This document shows positions 1 to 10,948 of a stretch of 30,489 nucleotides of DNA, piece after piece (the stretch's first letter is position 1; every line of letters begins with the position of its first letter). Source of the DNA: Haplomitrium mnioides (Eukaryota > Marchantiophyta > Haplomitriopsida > Calobryales). The translations under genes were made by a program, and so were the position numbers. Where the stretch lies: NCBI GenBank assembly GCA_049999725.1, contig JBNGIS010016880.1:1-30489 (forward strand), read 5' to 3'. The notes below the pieces were generated by a model. It did no database searches. It was not told where the DNA came from and worked only from the letters and a program-made list of their open reading frames with translations.

Positions 1-36
<36 letters not shown>
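1..36. repeat. (GA)n microsatellite
   Basis: Uninterrupted GA dinucleotide repeat of about 18 units. It touches the window edge, so its true length is unknown. Confidence 0.97.
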
Positions 37-39
<3 letters not shown>

Positions 40-100
40 TGCATCTATTGATTCAAGGAGACACCATAATTGTTTGGACGCAAACACCTAATCTATTCTG

Positions 101-310
101 CATGGCCTATCAAGCCATTCGGGTTGGGAGCACCAAAGATGAGGGTGGGCACATGATCGTAGAAGCCCTTATGCTCATTATAAGTGATGATCATGGCCTA
201 TCAAGCCATTTGGGATGGGAGCACCAAAGATGAGGGTGGCTTGGGAGCACCAAAGATGAGGGTGGGCACATGATCGTAGAAGCCCTTATGCTCATTATAA
301 GTGATGATCA
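101..310. repeat. Short tandem direct duplication (about 90 bp unit, partial copies)
   Basis: A segment starting catggcctatcaagccatt is present at 101-191. A truncated second copy covers 192-240 and a third partial copy 241-310. The copies share the core gggagcaccaaagatgaggg and, in the first and third, the tail ending cattataagtgatgatca. Differences between copies are very few, so the duplication is recent compared with the degenerate elements elsewhere in the window. Short frames that cross it are repeat-driven; I see no gene. Confidence 0.85.
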
Positions 311-3300
311 ATAACATCTCCTTTCATTAAGAACCAAGCTATGCATGTTGAATTTCATACACCTTCTTGATGAACTTCCACTCATTTGCAATAATTTGAT
401 AGCCTTGGTATGCTTCTTGAAGCTCGCTAAGTATTGATCAAACTTTGACATGTACTTAAAAATATTTTTTTTGTAGAAATCTTATAATAAGTTATGCGCT
501 TATATTGCTCATACTCTTTTAGAAGTGGTTGAGTGAATGAAAAATCTATTCGATGCATAGCAATTGGCATTGTTGCAAACTACTTGTCAAAAACAACATA
601 CTACATGGCTGGAGATGTGTGAGCCACGAAAACTTCCAGCCAAAAGCCAATTGCTTACACTTGCATTATTACACAATGATACTTCTTTCATCTCACACAA
701 ATCTTCCTCTTCTACAAACATTCAATAAAATAAAAAAAGATACGTTAACAAACATGAAATACTGGAAAAAAAATGATGAATCATCATAAACTTGACGCAA
801 AGTTCCCACTGAAAACTATAGATCCAATCTAAGTCTTGCAAGAAAATCAAAACTTCATGAGCAAATCCAAGCCTTACAAACATATCAAATCCCTTTGAGC
901 AGACCTTGAGGAAGTTCTAGGCAAATAAAAATTGATAAAGGTCATGCAAATTAGTCAAAAGTGACAAAAATAAAGCTCGTAACTCTAAGAGAGAATCATT
1001 GGTCATAGTAGAGAACAAAGTTCACCAAAAGAGAGCTCAGAAAGGATGCATATCATAGAAAAGCACTAGTCATAAAGGATCACACATCATGTCTTCATGA
1101 TATGCAGCCTTTTAAAATGTAGTAGCAAATGACTCCAAAAACATCCAATCTCTTGTGTCTCAAATGTGTGACAACATTTTCCACTCAAGGTAGCCCCATG
1201 TGCACATAGTCTTCTAGATAAACCAAAGACTATGCACGTATGGGGTTTGAAGTTAGGACTTCAAGAGCCCATACCCGCATAGGCTCTCAAAGTCCATGCA
1301 CAAAAGAGTTATGCAATGCAATTGTGACTTTGACTTGAAATTCCCATTTCTTGTTTTGTTGCATTTAATCATAATGTTAGCAAAAATTTATTTTTGGTTT
1401 TTTTTGGCTTTTTTATTAATGAGAAACTCTCAAAAATAGTATTCCCTAGAAGACTTCTAATCTACAATCCAATAAAGAGTTTGATGGGGGTATTGAATGG
1501 ATAAATGAGGTATAGTTAGCTTTATACTATAAATGTATCAGTCTGCTAGGACAAAAAATCAATAGGCTCTACAACTTTCTACACATACTTTGCGGATTTT
1601 GATAGACTAAATATGATCAAAAAGAGTCCAATCAAAATTACAAAGTTACATTTGATTCAATGGAATGGTTTGCTTTATGATTGATTATGAAGGATGCCAT
1701 ATGGTGATGGCCTACAACCTAAGTCTATTTATGCCTTTGCAATTGTTCTTTGCATCGAGTAAGAGCCATATTCCGCTAAGATGATTGGAAGTGAAGAAGT
1801 TATCATGCCACAAGAATTTGGGACTCCAAATAGAACAAATAATTTTACCTAATGGAGAGATTCATGATGGTTGTTAGTCCTTGTTTCTCTTTGCCTACAA
1901 GCTTATTGTCTGAAACAAGTGTGTTTTCATTTTTTGCATGAGAAAGGTCAGACTTTCACAAAAATGAAGCCATCGCGATGGAGTTAGAAGATGAAGCAAA
2001 GATCTTGATATTATGTGATAAGGTCTACCTTGGTTTGAATCACACTTCTATTGCTTCTTGTTTCTTTTGCAGCAACTAACATCTTTACTCATGAGCTCAA
2101 TCATATTTGTTTCTCTTACAATACACTATCTGCATAGTAGTGAAGTGATCTATACTCAAGTATTGGAAGAAAGGGTACTTCAAGAGTCAAAACCTATAGT
2201 TTGAATTGAAACTCTTTGATCAAACGTGTAGAGAAAATACACTCTCTTTGAACTCCCAGCCTATAGGGTAATTGAACTTGTCCTTTCAAGTATATTGTTC
2301 AATTTGATCTTTTGTTTCTATTGCATCAACTGAATTAGAGAGGTTTGTACATCCATATCTCATATTTTTTTCCTTTCTCTACATCAACCCTTATAATTAC
2401 AATGGAAAATATTAAAACCTACTCGTGTGTTAGTGAAGGTTTTTGAAGAAAATAATTTTTGGACCGAGAGTCGCTCATATTGTCAATATATTGTGCACGA
2501 TTGTGCAATCAATAACACCAAAGCCTCTACTATTTGGGAGTATTTGCGCATTCATGCACTTACAATTTGTGAGAAGGAAAAAAATCATTCATGAATCGAG
2601 AGATTGTGTCACCCAATTTTGCATCATTTGAAAGTGCAGACAAGAAAGGCTGTCAATTATATTTGCTTAGTTAATATTTAGGCATTTTGATTTTTGAAAA
2701 TTTTTTATTCTTATTTCATTTAGTAGGTAGGGTTTTATAAGAAAAAACAACTCACCTTTTCTTATATTGTTGGTGATGTCAAGTTTTTGTACACAAGCTA
2801 ACTCTTCAAATTATAAATCTGAAAGTAGCAAATTTGTCAACCATTCATTATAATGATCACTGCATTCATTGAAATTTCACTATGCAACTACACTTCCATT
2901 AGTCAATTTCTAAGGGCAATAAAACCCAATTCTCTCATGCACTAAAGAGTTGATTTACCAAAATAAACAATATTCGGTAAAATTAAAGTAGATCTAAGAT
3001 TAAGAATAGAGGAGATCAAAGATTTTGGGCCCAAAAATCTCTCCTCTACATCTATCTCTCTACCATTTGAAATATTCTCATGCCATTCCAACAATTTCAA
3101 GTCATTCCAATCTTATCTCCTTCAAACATTCTCTACTTCTAAGTCTCTCAATCTTTTCCAAGTGACTTCAATAGGTAGTTTGAGAGCAAGTTTGAGTGGA
3201 AAGCATTGGAATCAACCACCACTTTGCCAATAGATCGTGCTAGTTGTTGGTAGCTTGTTTATTCTCTATATAAAGCAACCATTGTAGTTTCAACATAACA

Positions 3301-3369
3301 TTGTTTATACATAGTAAATTTATCCAAAATAAAAAACATTACTATAATCATTCATACTTAGTGACCAAA
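311..3369. other. Unrecognised AT-rich DNA
   Basis: No recognisable gene in about 3 kb. Around 1,190-1,300 there is a small cluster of degenerate palindromic sites (ccatgtgcacatag, ctatgcacgtatgg, cccatacccgcatagg) of the same type as the minisatellites at 3.4, 22.3, 27.0 and 28.2 kb. A plus-strand open tract at 2,443-2,631 (62 codons) has plausible amino-acid composition but no motif I can assign. The reverse strand at 340-440 is also open and coding-like over a short distance. Both may be decayed transposon pieces. Confidence 0.5.
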
Positions 3370-3640
3370 ATCCTTTGCACACATGGATTTCTGATACTTG
3401 TGTGTGCATGGACATTGAGCTCGAAACCAAAAGCCTATGCGCTCATAGATTGTTGAAGCCCATATGTGCATGGAATTTGAGCTGGACACATAAAGTCTAT
3501 ACCCACATGGATTGTTGAAGCCCATGCGCGCATGGACTCTAAACTAGAAACTTAAAGCCTATATACACATGAGTTGTTGAAGCCTTTGTGTGAATGGACT
3601 CCAAACAAAAACCCTATATCCCATACATGCATAGTATGAA
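3370..3640. repeat. Minisatellite of about 62-bp units with palindromic cores
   Basis: About four degenerate units of roughly 62 bp. Each carries two palindromic cores separated by the phrase attgttgaagccc. The best core is CCATGCGCGCATGG at 3,522-3,535, a perfect 14-bp palindrome; others are cctatgcgctcatag and cccatatgtgcatgg. Unit starts can be followed by the recurring aaagcctat or aaagtctat. The same core occurs in unrelated contexts elsewhere in the window. Confidence 0.75.
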
Positions 3641-3899
3641 GTATAAAGTTTTTTCTTACTTTGTAGGTTATTTGAAATTATTGGAATTTTGCAGTATTGG
3701 AATATTCTCCAACCATATTACAAATTTATACGAAAAAAACATGGTTTTTTGGTCTTTTGATTGAATTTGATGTTTTCAATATTTTACAAAAAACTAAGAA
3801 CTTCATTGTAATTTACATGTGAATATTTCAGTTCCATCAAACAACTTTGTTGAAATGTAAAAAACAATCACAATTTTTTTTGAGAAGAATACCCCCAAT

Positions 3900-4690
3900 T
3901 TTCCCTTGCTTTGAAACTACATTGTTATTTTTTGGCAAAAGAAAAATATTTCATGTTTTGAGTAGCGTGCTCATAGTTCAAAGTAGTAGTTGTTGTTTAC
4001 CCTTGGCACGACTAATGCTTTGGTGTAGACAGTGGAGAAAATCATCCCGGTTGGAGTTTTTGGAAAGCAATGGTGGGGTATTAGCAAGATTGGAAAGTGT
4101 GGTTGGATATTCATCATACATTAAAAAGAAATGTGTTGAGCGGGTTGAACTATTGAGTGAGTTGTTGTAAGCGAGCTTAGCAAAAGTTACAACCAATCCT
4201 ATTCGTCTTGTTCCTCCAAGGTAAAAGCTTGTAATATATCTTTGATAGTGCAATTAGCTTGCTTGGTTTGACGATAAGGTTCCAAGCAATAAATGTTTAA
4301 CAGAGCTAATTTGGGTTTGGAAAGATGAAATATTGTGCGCCAAAACAAACTAATGAATTGAGAGTCATGATAGAAAACAATAACTTTAGATATACCATGA
4401 TGAGAGTATACTACTTTCAAGTACATCCAAACCAACTCAAACGTTTCTACTGACTTGGTCGCTAGAGAAATGTGAATCATTTTATTGAGCTTGTCAACAA
4501 AAACAAAAATAACATCATAACCAATGAAAGTATGAGATGTTTTACACAATATCCATACTCACATGTTTCTATCATCAATTTATGATGGGTTATAGTTGTA
4601 ATAAGCCTCCACACTTTAGATTAGTAAATTTTTTTGTTAACAATACTAGCAAAAATATCCCCTTGCCAAGATGCTACCCCCAAGATTCTC
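3900..4690 (-). mobile_element. Ty3/gypsy integrase remnant (pseudogene)
   Basis: Two overlapping minus-strand reading frames (4,549-4,199 and 4,253-3,978) together match the plant Ty3/gypsy integrase core and its C-terminal side. The upstream edge near 4,560-4,615 reads as GGLLQL then KHVSMDIV, the usual linker before the catalytic core. The first catalytic Asp sits in VFVDKLNKM and the second in YHDSQF. The third catalytic residue, normally Glu in GQTER, is Lys here (RQTKQAN). The downstream part carries AYNNS..STRSTHFF and a later SISRAKGKQQ stretch, typical of the family after the core. A frameshift near 4,200-4,250 and several stops show it is dead. No LTRs, RT or gag were seen nearby, so it is an isolated fragment. 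Confidence 0.85.
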
Positions 4691-4812
4691 TTAACTAGCT
4701 TTTGTTAAATAGCACATATGGGGGAAATTAGAAAACTTTATTGCAAGATCTTGCTACCAAAGACTCAATACAATTAAGAAACTATATATTGTTCTAAAAT
4801 TTCGATAAATTG

Positions 4813-4929
4813 TTATATATATATATACCATTGCAAAATAGTGATTCGATGATGTTTTCTATATAGCACTTATTCAGAACTTGTTCGTTTCTCACGTATG
4901 GCATAGATGTTGCAAAAAAAAAAAAAAAA
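4813..4929. repeat. Simple repeats: (TA)n and poly(A)
   Basis: A TA dinucleotide run lies at about 4,813-4,828 and an uninterrupted A run at 4,914-4,929. Nothing else is recognisable between the gypsy remnant and the minisatellite at 5.0 kb. Confidence 0.8.
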
Positions 4930-5024
4930 GTGTTTACGAGGGAGGCTACATCATAGAAGTTGAGGGAGGATGGAAGTAGAAAATGTATGAAGTAGGAGAA
5001 AGTATTCTCATTTGCAGAGGAAAC

Positions 5025-5475
5025 ATTTGTGTCTTTGCACATGCAACATTTGTGTCAATTCAAAGGCAACATTCATTGTTACATGGGCATTATTCATTTT
5101 TAGAGGCATTTGCTATTGCAAATAGAGCAATCATTGTTGCATAGGCAGTTGCCATTGCATTCATTGTTTTCGAGACATTTGTCACTATGTACAACATTTA
5201 TCATTGTAGAGAGTGCATTTATAAAGAGGGAGCATTTGTTGTTGCAAGGAGTGCAAACTCAAAGAGGAGCATTTATTGTAGCACAAAGGGTATTCATGGG
5301 GAGAGACTATTTGTTATTGCAGTGAGAGCATTTGTGAAGAGGTAGCATTTGCTAGTGCTGGAGAATTTATAAGAAGAGAGCATTTGTTTTGCAGAGAGGG
5401 CATTCGTAAAGAGGGTAAATTTGCTATTTTTAGAGCATTTGGGAGGAGGGAGCATTTGTTGTTGCTAAGGGTACT
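5025..5475. repeat. Degenerate minisatellite, core gcatttgttgttgca
   Basis: About 450 bp made of variants of gagcatttgttgttgcaagag alternating with gcattyrtaaagagggag. The phrase catttg or its close variants returns every 20-40 bp. Unit boundaries are blurred, so it is an old array. The plus-strand open frame at 5,110-5,325 is a by-product of the repeat. Confidence 0.7.
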
Positions 5476-5613
5476 ATGCTGATTTCTTAGCCTTCTACTG
5501 TTCTATTTCAATGCATCTTGAAGTACATAAATTTTCCTTGTTTTTATGGGAGTAGAAGTTGGTTTAGAATTCTGCATGCTGAATTTCTTTAGTCTTCACA
5601 GTTGTTTCATAGT

Positions 5614-8600
5614 GTAGTTGGTGGGATAGTACTAAATAGCACCAAGATGTACATGAGTCATAGTGACTTGTACATGTTGGGATGGAGAGTGATTCACCAT
5701 TGATGTGCAATAATTGTTGTGGATGCTATGTTGTAGAATTGCAAAAAGACCTTGAAGTAGTGAGATAAAAAGTGGCTCATCGCATTATTGCCATTTGACC
5801 AATCATGCCCTATTGTGCTTTATAACTCAATTATCTTCAATGACATTATCTTGTCTAGATTCACACATGGTTTCTAACCCTCTTGTTTGATTTCTTACTA
5901 AGGATCTAAGTCATAGAACGTCAAATTAGAAAAGAAGCTCTCTTGCTTAGTTCTATGTAGACCTTTTGAAAAAATGTCTCCCATTATCTAAATAGTAGGA
6001 CAAAATCTAATTGAGATTTCTCTTTCTCTAGCTCTATCTAATAAAATGATGACAAATCTTCATATGCTTCATTCTAATGTGACATCTTTGTGCATCTATA
6101 AAGGCACTTGCACGTCAACTATCACAATGCATCATGATTGAATCTTGCTTGAAGACAATGTAGTGTAGAGTCGATGAGATAGACCTCAATCACAAGAGGA
6201 TATATTTGAGTGTTAGTGGCATGCTGTTAGTTAGGCAAGGTTGTATATGCTTAGACAGAGAATGATTCACTATAGTGGTGTAATAGCTATTCTCAATGCT
6301 TTGCCATTGGATTGCCAAAGGACCTTAAAGTAGTGAGATGAGAAGAGGCTCACCAAATTATTGCCTTTTGAACAATCTTATCTTATTATGCTTCATGACT
6401 CAACTATCTTATGTGTCACTATCTTATCCAAAATCATGTAAGATGTCTAAAACTTCTACATAATAGTTTACTAAGTATCCAAGTGATGGAACCCCAAATT
6501 AGAACATAATCTCTCATGCTTACTTCAAAGTAGACCTTTTATAAAGTTGTCTGCCACTATCTAAGTAGTTGAATGAAATCTAATTAAGATTTCTCTTTCT
6601 TTAACTATATCTCCAACAAAATGATGATGTATCTCCATATGCTTCATTCTACCATGACATCTTTGTGCATCTATGAGTGCAATTGCATGCTAATTGTCAC
6701 AATGTATCATGATTGAATCTTGCTTGAAGCCAATGTCTTGTAGAATTGGTAGGACAATCCTCAATATCACTAGAATGCAAATGTGTAATAGTGGCACACT
6801 AACAGCTAAGTAAGGTTGTATATGTTCAAATAAAGAAAGATTGATCATTGTGGTATATTCACTATTCTAGATGTTGTGTTGTAAGATTGTCAAAGGACCT
6901 TCAAGTAGTGGGATGAGAAGTGACTCTTCAAATTATTTCCCTTTGACCAATAAGGCCTTGTTATGATTTGCAACTCACTTATCTTTTATGTTGTTATTTT
7001 ATCTAAGTTCACATAGATCTCTGGCACTTCCACTTAATGGCTTACTAAGTATCTAAATCATGGAACCCCAAAATAGAACAATAGCTCTCATGCCTAGTTA
7101 TAGGTAGACCTTTTTTGAAAATGTCTACTATCATCTTTTTTGTATAACAAAATATAATTAAGATTTCTCTCTTCTCTAACTCCATCTCTAACAAAATCAT
7201 GATGATATATCTGTATATACTTCATTCTATTATGATATCTTTGTGTATTTATGAGGGCACTTGCATACCAGTTGTCTCAATATATCATGATTGAGTCTTG
7301 CTTGAAGCCAATGTCTTGTAGAATTTGTGACACATTCCTCAATTGGACCATAATGTAGATGAGTTGTAGTGACACGCTACTGGTCAAGTAAGGTTGTATA
7401 TCTTGAGATAGAGAAAAATTGATCACTATGGTGTAGTAACTATTATGGTTGTGCTGTTGGATTGCAAAATGATCTTAAGATAGTGAGATGAGAAGTGGCT
7501 CATCAGATTGTTGCTCTTTGATCAATCATGCTTTATTGTGCTTTATGACTTAGTTATCTTATGTGTCATTATCTTGTTCAGGTTCATATAGGGATTCTAA
7601 CACTTCTACTTAATTTCTTACTAAGTATTTCAGTCATGGAGCCCCAAATCATAGCAGAAGCTCTCATGTTGAGTTCAAGGTAGACTTTTTGTGAAAATGT
7701 TTGCTATCATATCATTAATAGAGTAGAATCTACTTAAAATTTCTCTTTCTATAGTTATTTCTCCAATAAAGTGATGACCTATCTCCACATGCTTCATTCT
7801 ACCATGACATATTTATGCATCTTAAGAGCAATCGCATATCTACTGTAGTAGTGAATCATGATTGAATCTTGCTTGATGTCATTGTCTTGTAGAAGCTAAT
7901 GTTCTAGAATAGTCCTCAATGGCATGATAATAGAGATGAGTCAGAGTGACATGGTGTTGGTTAAGAAAGGCTAAATATGCTTAAATGGGAAGTAATTCAC
8001 CACTGTGGTGTAATAACTATCTTTAATGCTTTGTATTAGGATTGTCAAAGGATCTTAAAGTAGTGAGACAAAAAGTGGCTCATCCAATTTTTTCCATGTG
8101 ACCAATCATGCCTTGCTATGCTTTATGATTTAAATATCCTATGTGTTATTATATTATCAGCTTCACACATGGTTTCTAGCACTGCCACTTAATAGCTTAC
8201 TTTGTATATAAGTCATAGAACCCAAAATCAGAACAAAAGCTCTCATGTTTAGCTCTATATAGACCTTTTGTGAAAATATCTACCATCATCTTATTAGCAA
8301 GACACAATCTCATTAAAATTTCTCTTTTTCTAGCTTTGTCTTAAAGCAAAATAATGATATATCTTTATATGCTTTATTCTACCATGACATCTTTGTGCAT
8401 CTATAGGGGTACTAGTATGTCCAGTGTCATAGTTTATCATGGTTGAATCTTGTTTGAAGCTAATATCTTGTAGAATCAATAGAATTGTCCTCAATTTCAC
8501 CATGGTGTAGATGAGTTAGAGTGATATAGTGATACTGAGATAAGGTTGCATATGTTGAGATGGAAAGTGATTCACCCCTGTAGTGTAATGAATATCATGG

Positions 8601-10065
8601 ATGTTGTAATATAGAATTAACAAAGGACCTTGAAGTAGTACGATGAAAAGTGACTCATCAAATTATTTCCATTAGAGCAATTAGGTTTCACTATGCTTTA
8701 TAAATCAATTATATTTTGTGCCATTATGTTATCAAGGTTTACACAAAATTTTGAATACTTCCATTTAATGGGTTCCTAAGCATATGAGTCATAGAACCTC
8801 AAATTATAACACAATATCTCATGCCTAGTTTTAGGTAGTCCATTTATGAAAATTTCTCATATCATCTCATTAGCAAGATAGAATCTAGTAAATATTTCAC
8901 TTCCTCTAACTCTATTTCTAACAAAAAGATGAATATCTCCACATGTTTCATTCCACCATGACATCTTTGTGCAAAAATGAAGGCACTTACTTGTTGACAA
9001 TCACAATATATCATGATTGAATCTTTTTGGAAGCCAATATCTTTTAGAATTAGTGGGATAGTCCTCAATAGCATCACGATGTAGATGAGTCATGGTATGG
9101 AGAGTGATTCACCAATGTTGTGTAATACTTATTCTAGATGTTATGCTGTGAATTGCCAAAGGACCTTGAAGTAGTGAGATTAGAAGTAGTTCACTCGATT
9201 ATTGATATTTGACCAATTAGACCCTAGTGTGTTTTATGACTCAATAATCAAATATGTAATTATCTTATTCACATTCACACAAGGTTTCTATTGCTTTCAC
9301 TCAATGACTTACCAACCATTTGACTTATGGAACCCTAAATTGGAAAAGAAGCTCTCATGCTTAGTTTTAGGTGGACTTTTGGTGAGGATGTGTGCTATCA
9401 TCTCACTAGTAGAATAAAATCTAATTAAGATTTCTCCTTTTCTAACTCTATCTCTAACAAAATGATGATGAATCTCTACATCCCTCATTCTACTATGACA
9501 TCTTTGGGCATCTATGAGGGCACTCAAACACAAACAATCACAATGTATCATGATTGAATCTTGCTTGAAGCCAATGTCTTGTAGAAGCCAACTTCTTGTA
9601 AAGTTAGTGAGATAGACATCAACGACATTAAAATATAGATCAGTTGAAGTAACATTCTACTAGTCAAGTAAGGTTGTATATGCTAAGATGGAGAGTGACT
9701 TGCCACTATGGTGCAATAAATGTCATAAATGATTTGTTGTAGGATTGCCAAAGAACCTTGGAGTAGTGAGATGAGAAATGGCTCATTAGATATTTTTTTC
9801 CCTTTGACTAATCAAGCTTTACAATTTCATGGTTGAGTTATCTATGTTTTATTGTTTTATCTAGGTTCACACATGGCTTCTAGAACTCTCATTTATTGAC
9901 TTGTTATGCATCTAAATCATGGAACCCCAAATTAGAACATAAGATCTTATGCCTAGTTTCATGTAGACCTTTTGTAAAAATGTCTGCTATCATCTTATTA
10001 GTATAATAGAATCTAATTAAGATTTCTTTTTCTCTAGCTCTTTCTTTAAAAAGTAACGATATATC
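5614..10065 (-). repeat. Tandem array of about 575-bp units derived from a copia RNase H end
   Basis: Eight head-to-tail units. Unit starts, taken at the recurring gtagaattggtgggatag, lie near 5,614, 6,165, 6,740, 7,318, 7,889, 8,470, 9,044 and 9,581; spacings are mostly 571-581 bp, with 551 for the first and 537 for the seventh. A second anchor, gacatctttg, recurs at 6,081, 6,656, 7,234, 7,806, 8,386, 8,960, 9,497 and 19,223. On the minus strand each unit contains the C-terminal third of a copia RNase H with LQDIGF, IHCD, HHFVRDR, EILIRFY, MIAxIFTK and SNLGFHDLD, best seen at 9,551-9,309 and 10,122-9,904, followed by a stop and about 300 bp of noncoding sequence. Units differ from one another substantially and most have frameshifts. 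The eighth unit is interrupted by the copia element at 10,066-19,195. Confidence 0.85.
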
Positions 10066-10351
10066 TATTGGAATACATAGTAAGCATCCTCTAAGATTGG
10101 AACAATATCCAATGTGAATCAATACAAATAGAATCTAGCATTTAGAAAGGAATTCCAAAGTGTGAATATGAAAACTCAAATGAGTCAACCATGTGCATCA
10201 ATATGCAAACATGAACAATGAAAGGGTGATTATGTGCATCCCTCTATGTGGGTATTTAAGCTAGACTCACTAACTTAACTAAGGTTAAAACTTGAGTTAG
10301 TTAATTCTAGAACTTAAGCTAACTATTCAATGATAGCTTGTAATTTTAACA
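10066..10351 (-). repeat. 3' LTR of the copia element
   Basis: 286 bp, aligned without gaps to 18,910-19,195. The outer terminus has mutated from TG to TA on the plus strand (tattggaatacatag against tgttgaaatgtatag); the inner end is intact (ttttaaca). The ATATC duplication abuts it. Confidence 0.95.
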
Positions 10352-10362
10352 CTCTCCCTCAA
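10352..10362 (-). other. Polypurine tract of the copia element
   Basis: On the minus strand TTGAGGGAGAG lies immediately before the TGTTAAAATTAC start of the 3' LTR. This is the usual place for the plus-strand primer. Confidence 0.85.
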
Positions 10363-10943
10363 GCTCATGAAGAGGTAGGATGCCTAATAAGGCTCTAAAC
10401 TTGAAAAACAAAGCTGGACTCAATGCTTTGGTAAATATATCAGTTTTCTGATTTGTAGTACAGATATACTTGAGCTCCATAACTCCAGCCAATACCTTCT
10501 CTCAAAGAAAATGATAATGAACCTCAATATGCTTCGTACAAGCATGAAAAATCAAGTTTTTTGCAAGCATGATACTACTTATATTATCACAATATAGAAT
10601 GGGAGGTTGCTGAACTTGTAGACACAGATCTGCCATTAACTATAACAGCCATATCAGTTCACATGTAGCGAGAGCAACTCCTCGATATTCAGATTTGGTG
10701 CTCGAAAGTGCAACAGTTGGTTGTTTCTTACTACTCCATGAAATAGTGGCACTTCTAAGACAAAATGAGAACCCATTGGTGCTCCTCCTATCTGAAATAC
10801 TTCCAGCATAATTTGCATCTGTAAATCCACTCAATTCAAGTGAAGACGATGCACGATAAAAAAGACTGTAATTGAGAGTAGATTTAATATACCATAAGAT
10901 TACTCTCGCTACATCAAGGTGTGGTTTCTTGGGATTTTGCATG
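10363..10943 (-). pseudogene. Copia RNase H domain (C-terminal part of pol)
   Basis: Resumes the polyprotein after the 3-kb insertion. It begins with QFMQNPKKPH and carries YIKSTLNYSLFY, FTDANYAGS (catalytic Asp), DRRSTNGFSF, SWSSKKQPTVALSSTKSEY (catalytic Glu region) and, after a stop near 10,640, a further tract with YCDN, HIEVHYHF and TDIFTKAL. Two or more stops split the C-terminal third. The open frame that appears to start at 11,008 begins inside the inserted DNA and is not the natural protein start. This RNase H differs from the one in the tandem array, so the two come from different copia lineages. Confidence 0.92.
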
Positions 10944-10948
10944 AACTG

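Noticed and set aside
3847-4170. Plus-strand open frame of 107 codons
   Set aside because: It overlaps the antisense gypsy integrase remnant and shows no motif of its own.
5614-10065. CRISPR-like array
   Set aside because: Units are about 575 bp, diverged along their whole length and contain RNase H coding remnants; this is eukaryotic repeat DNA.
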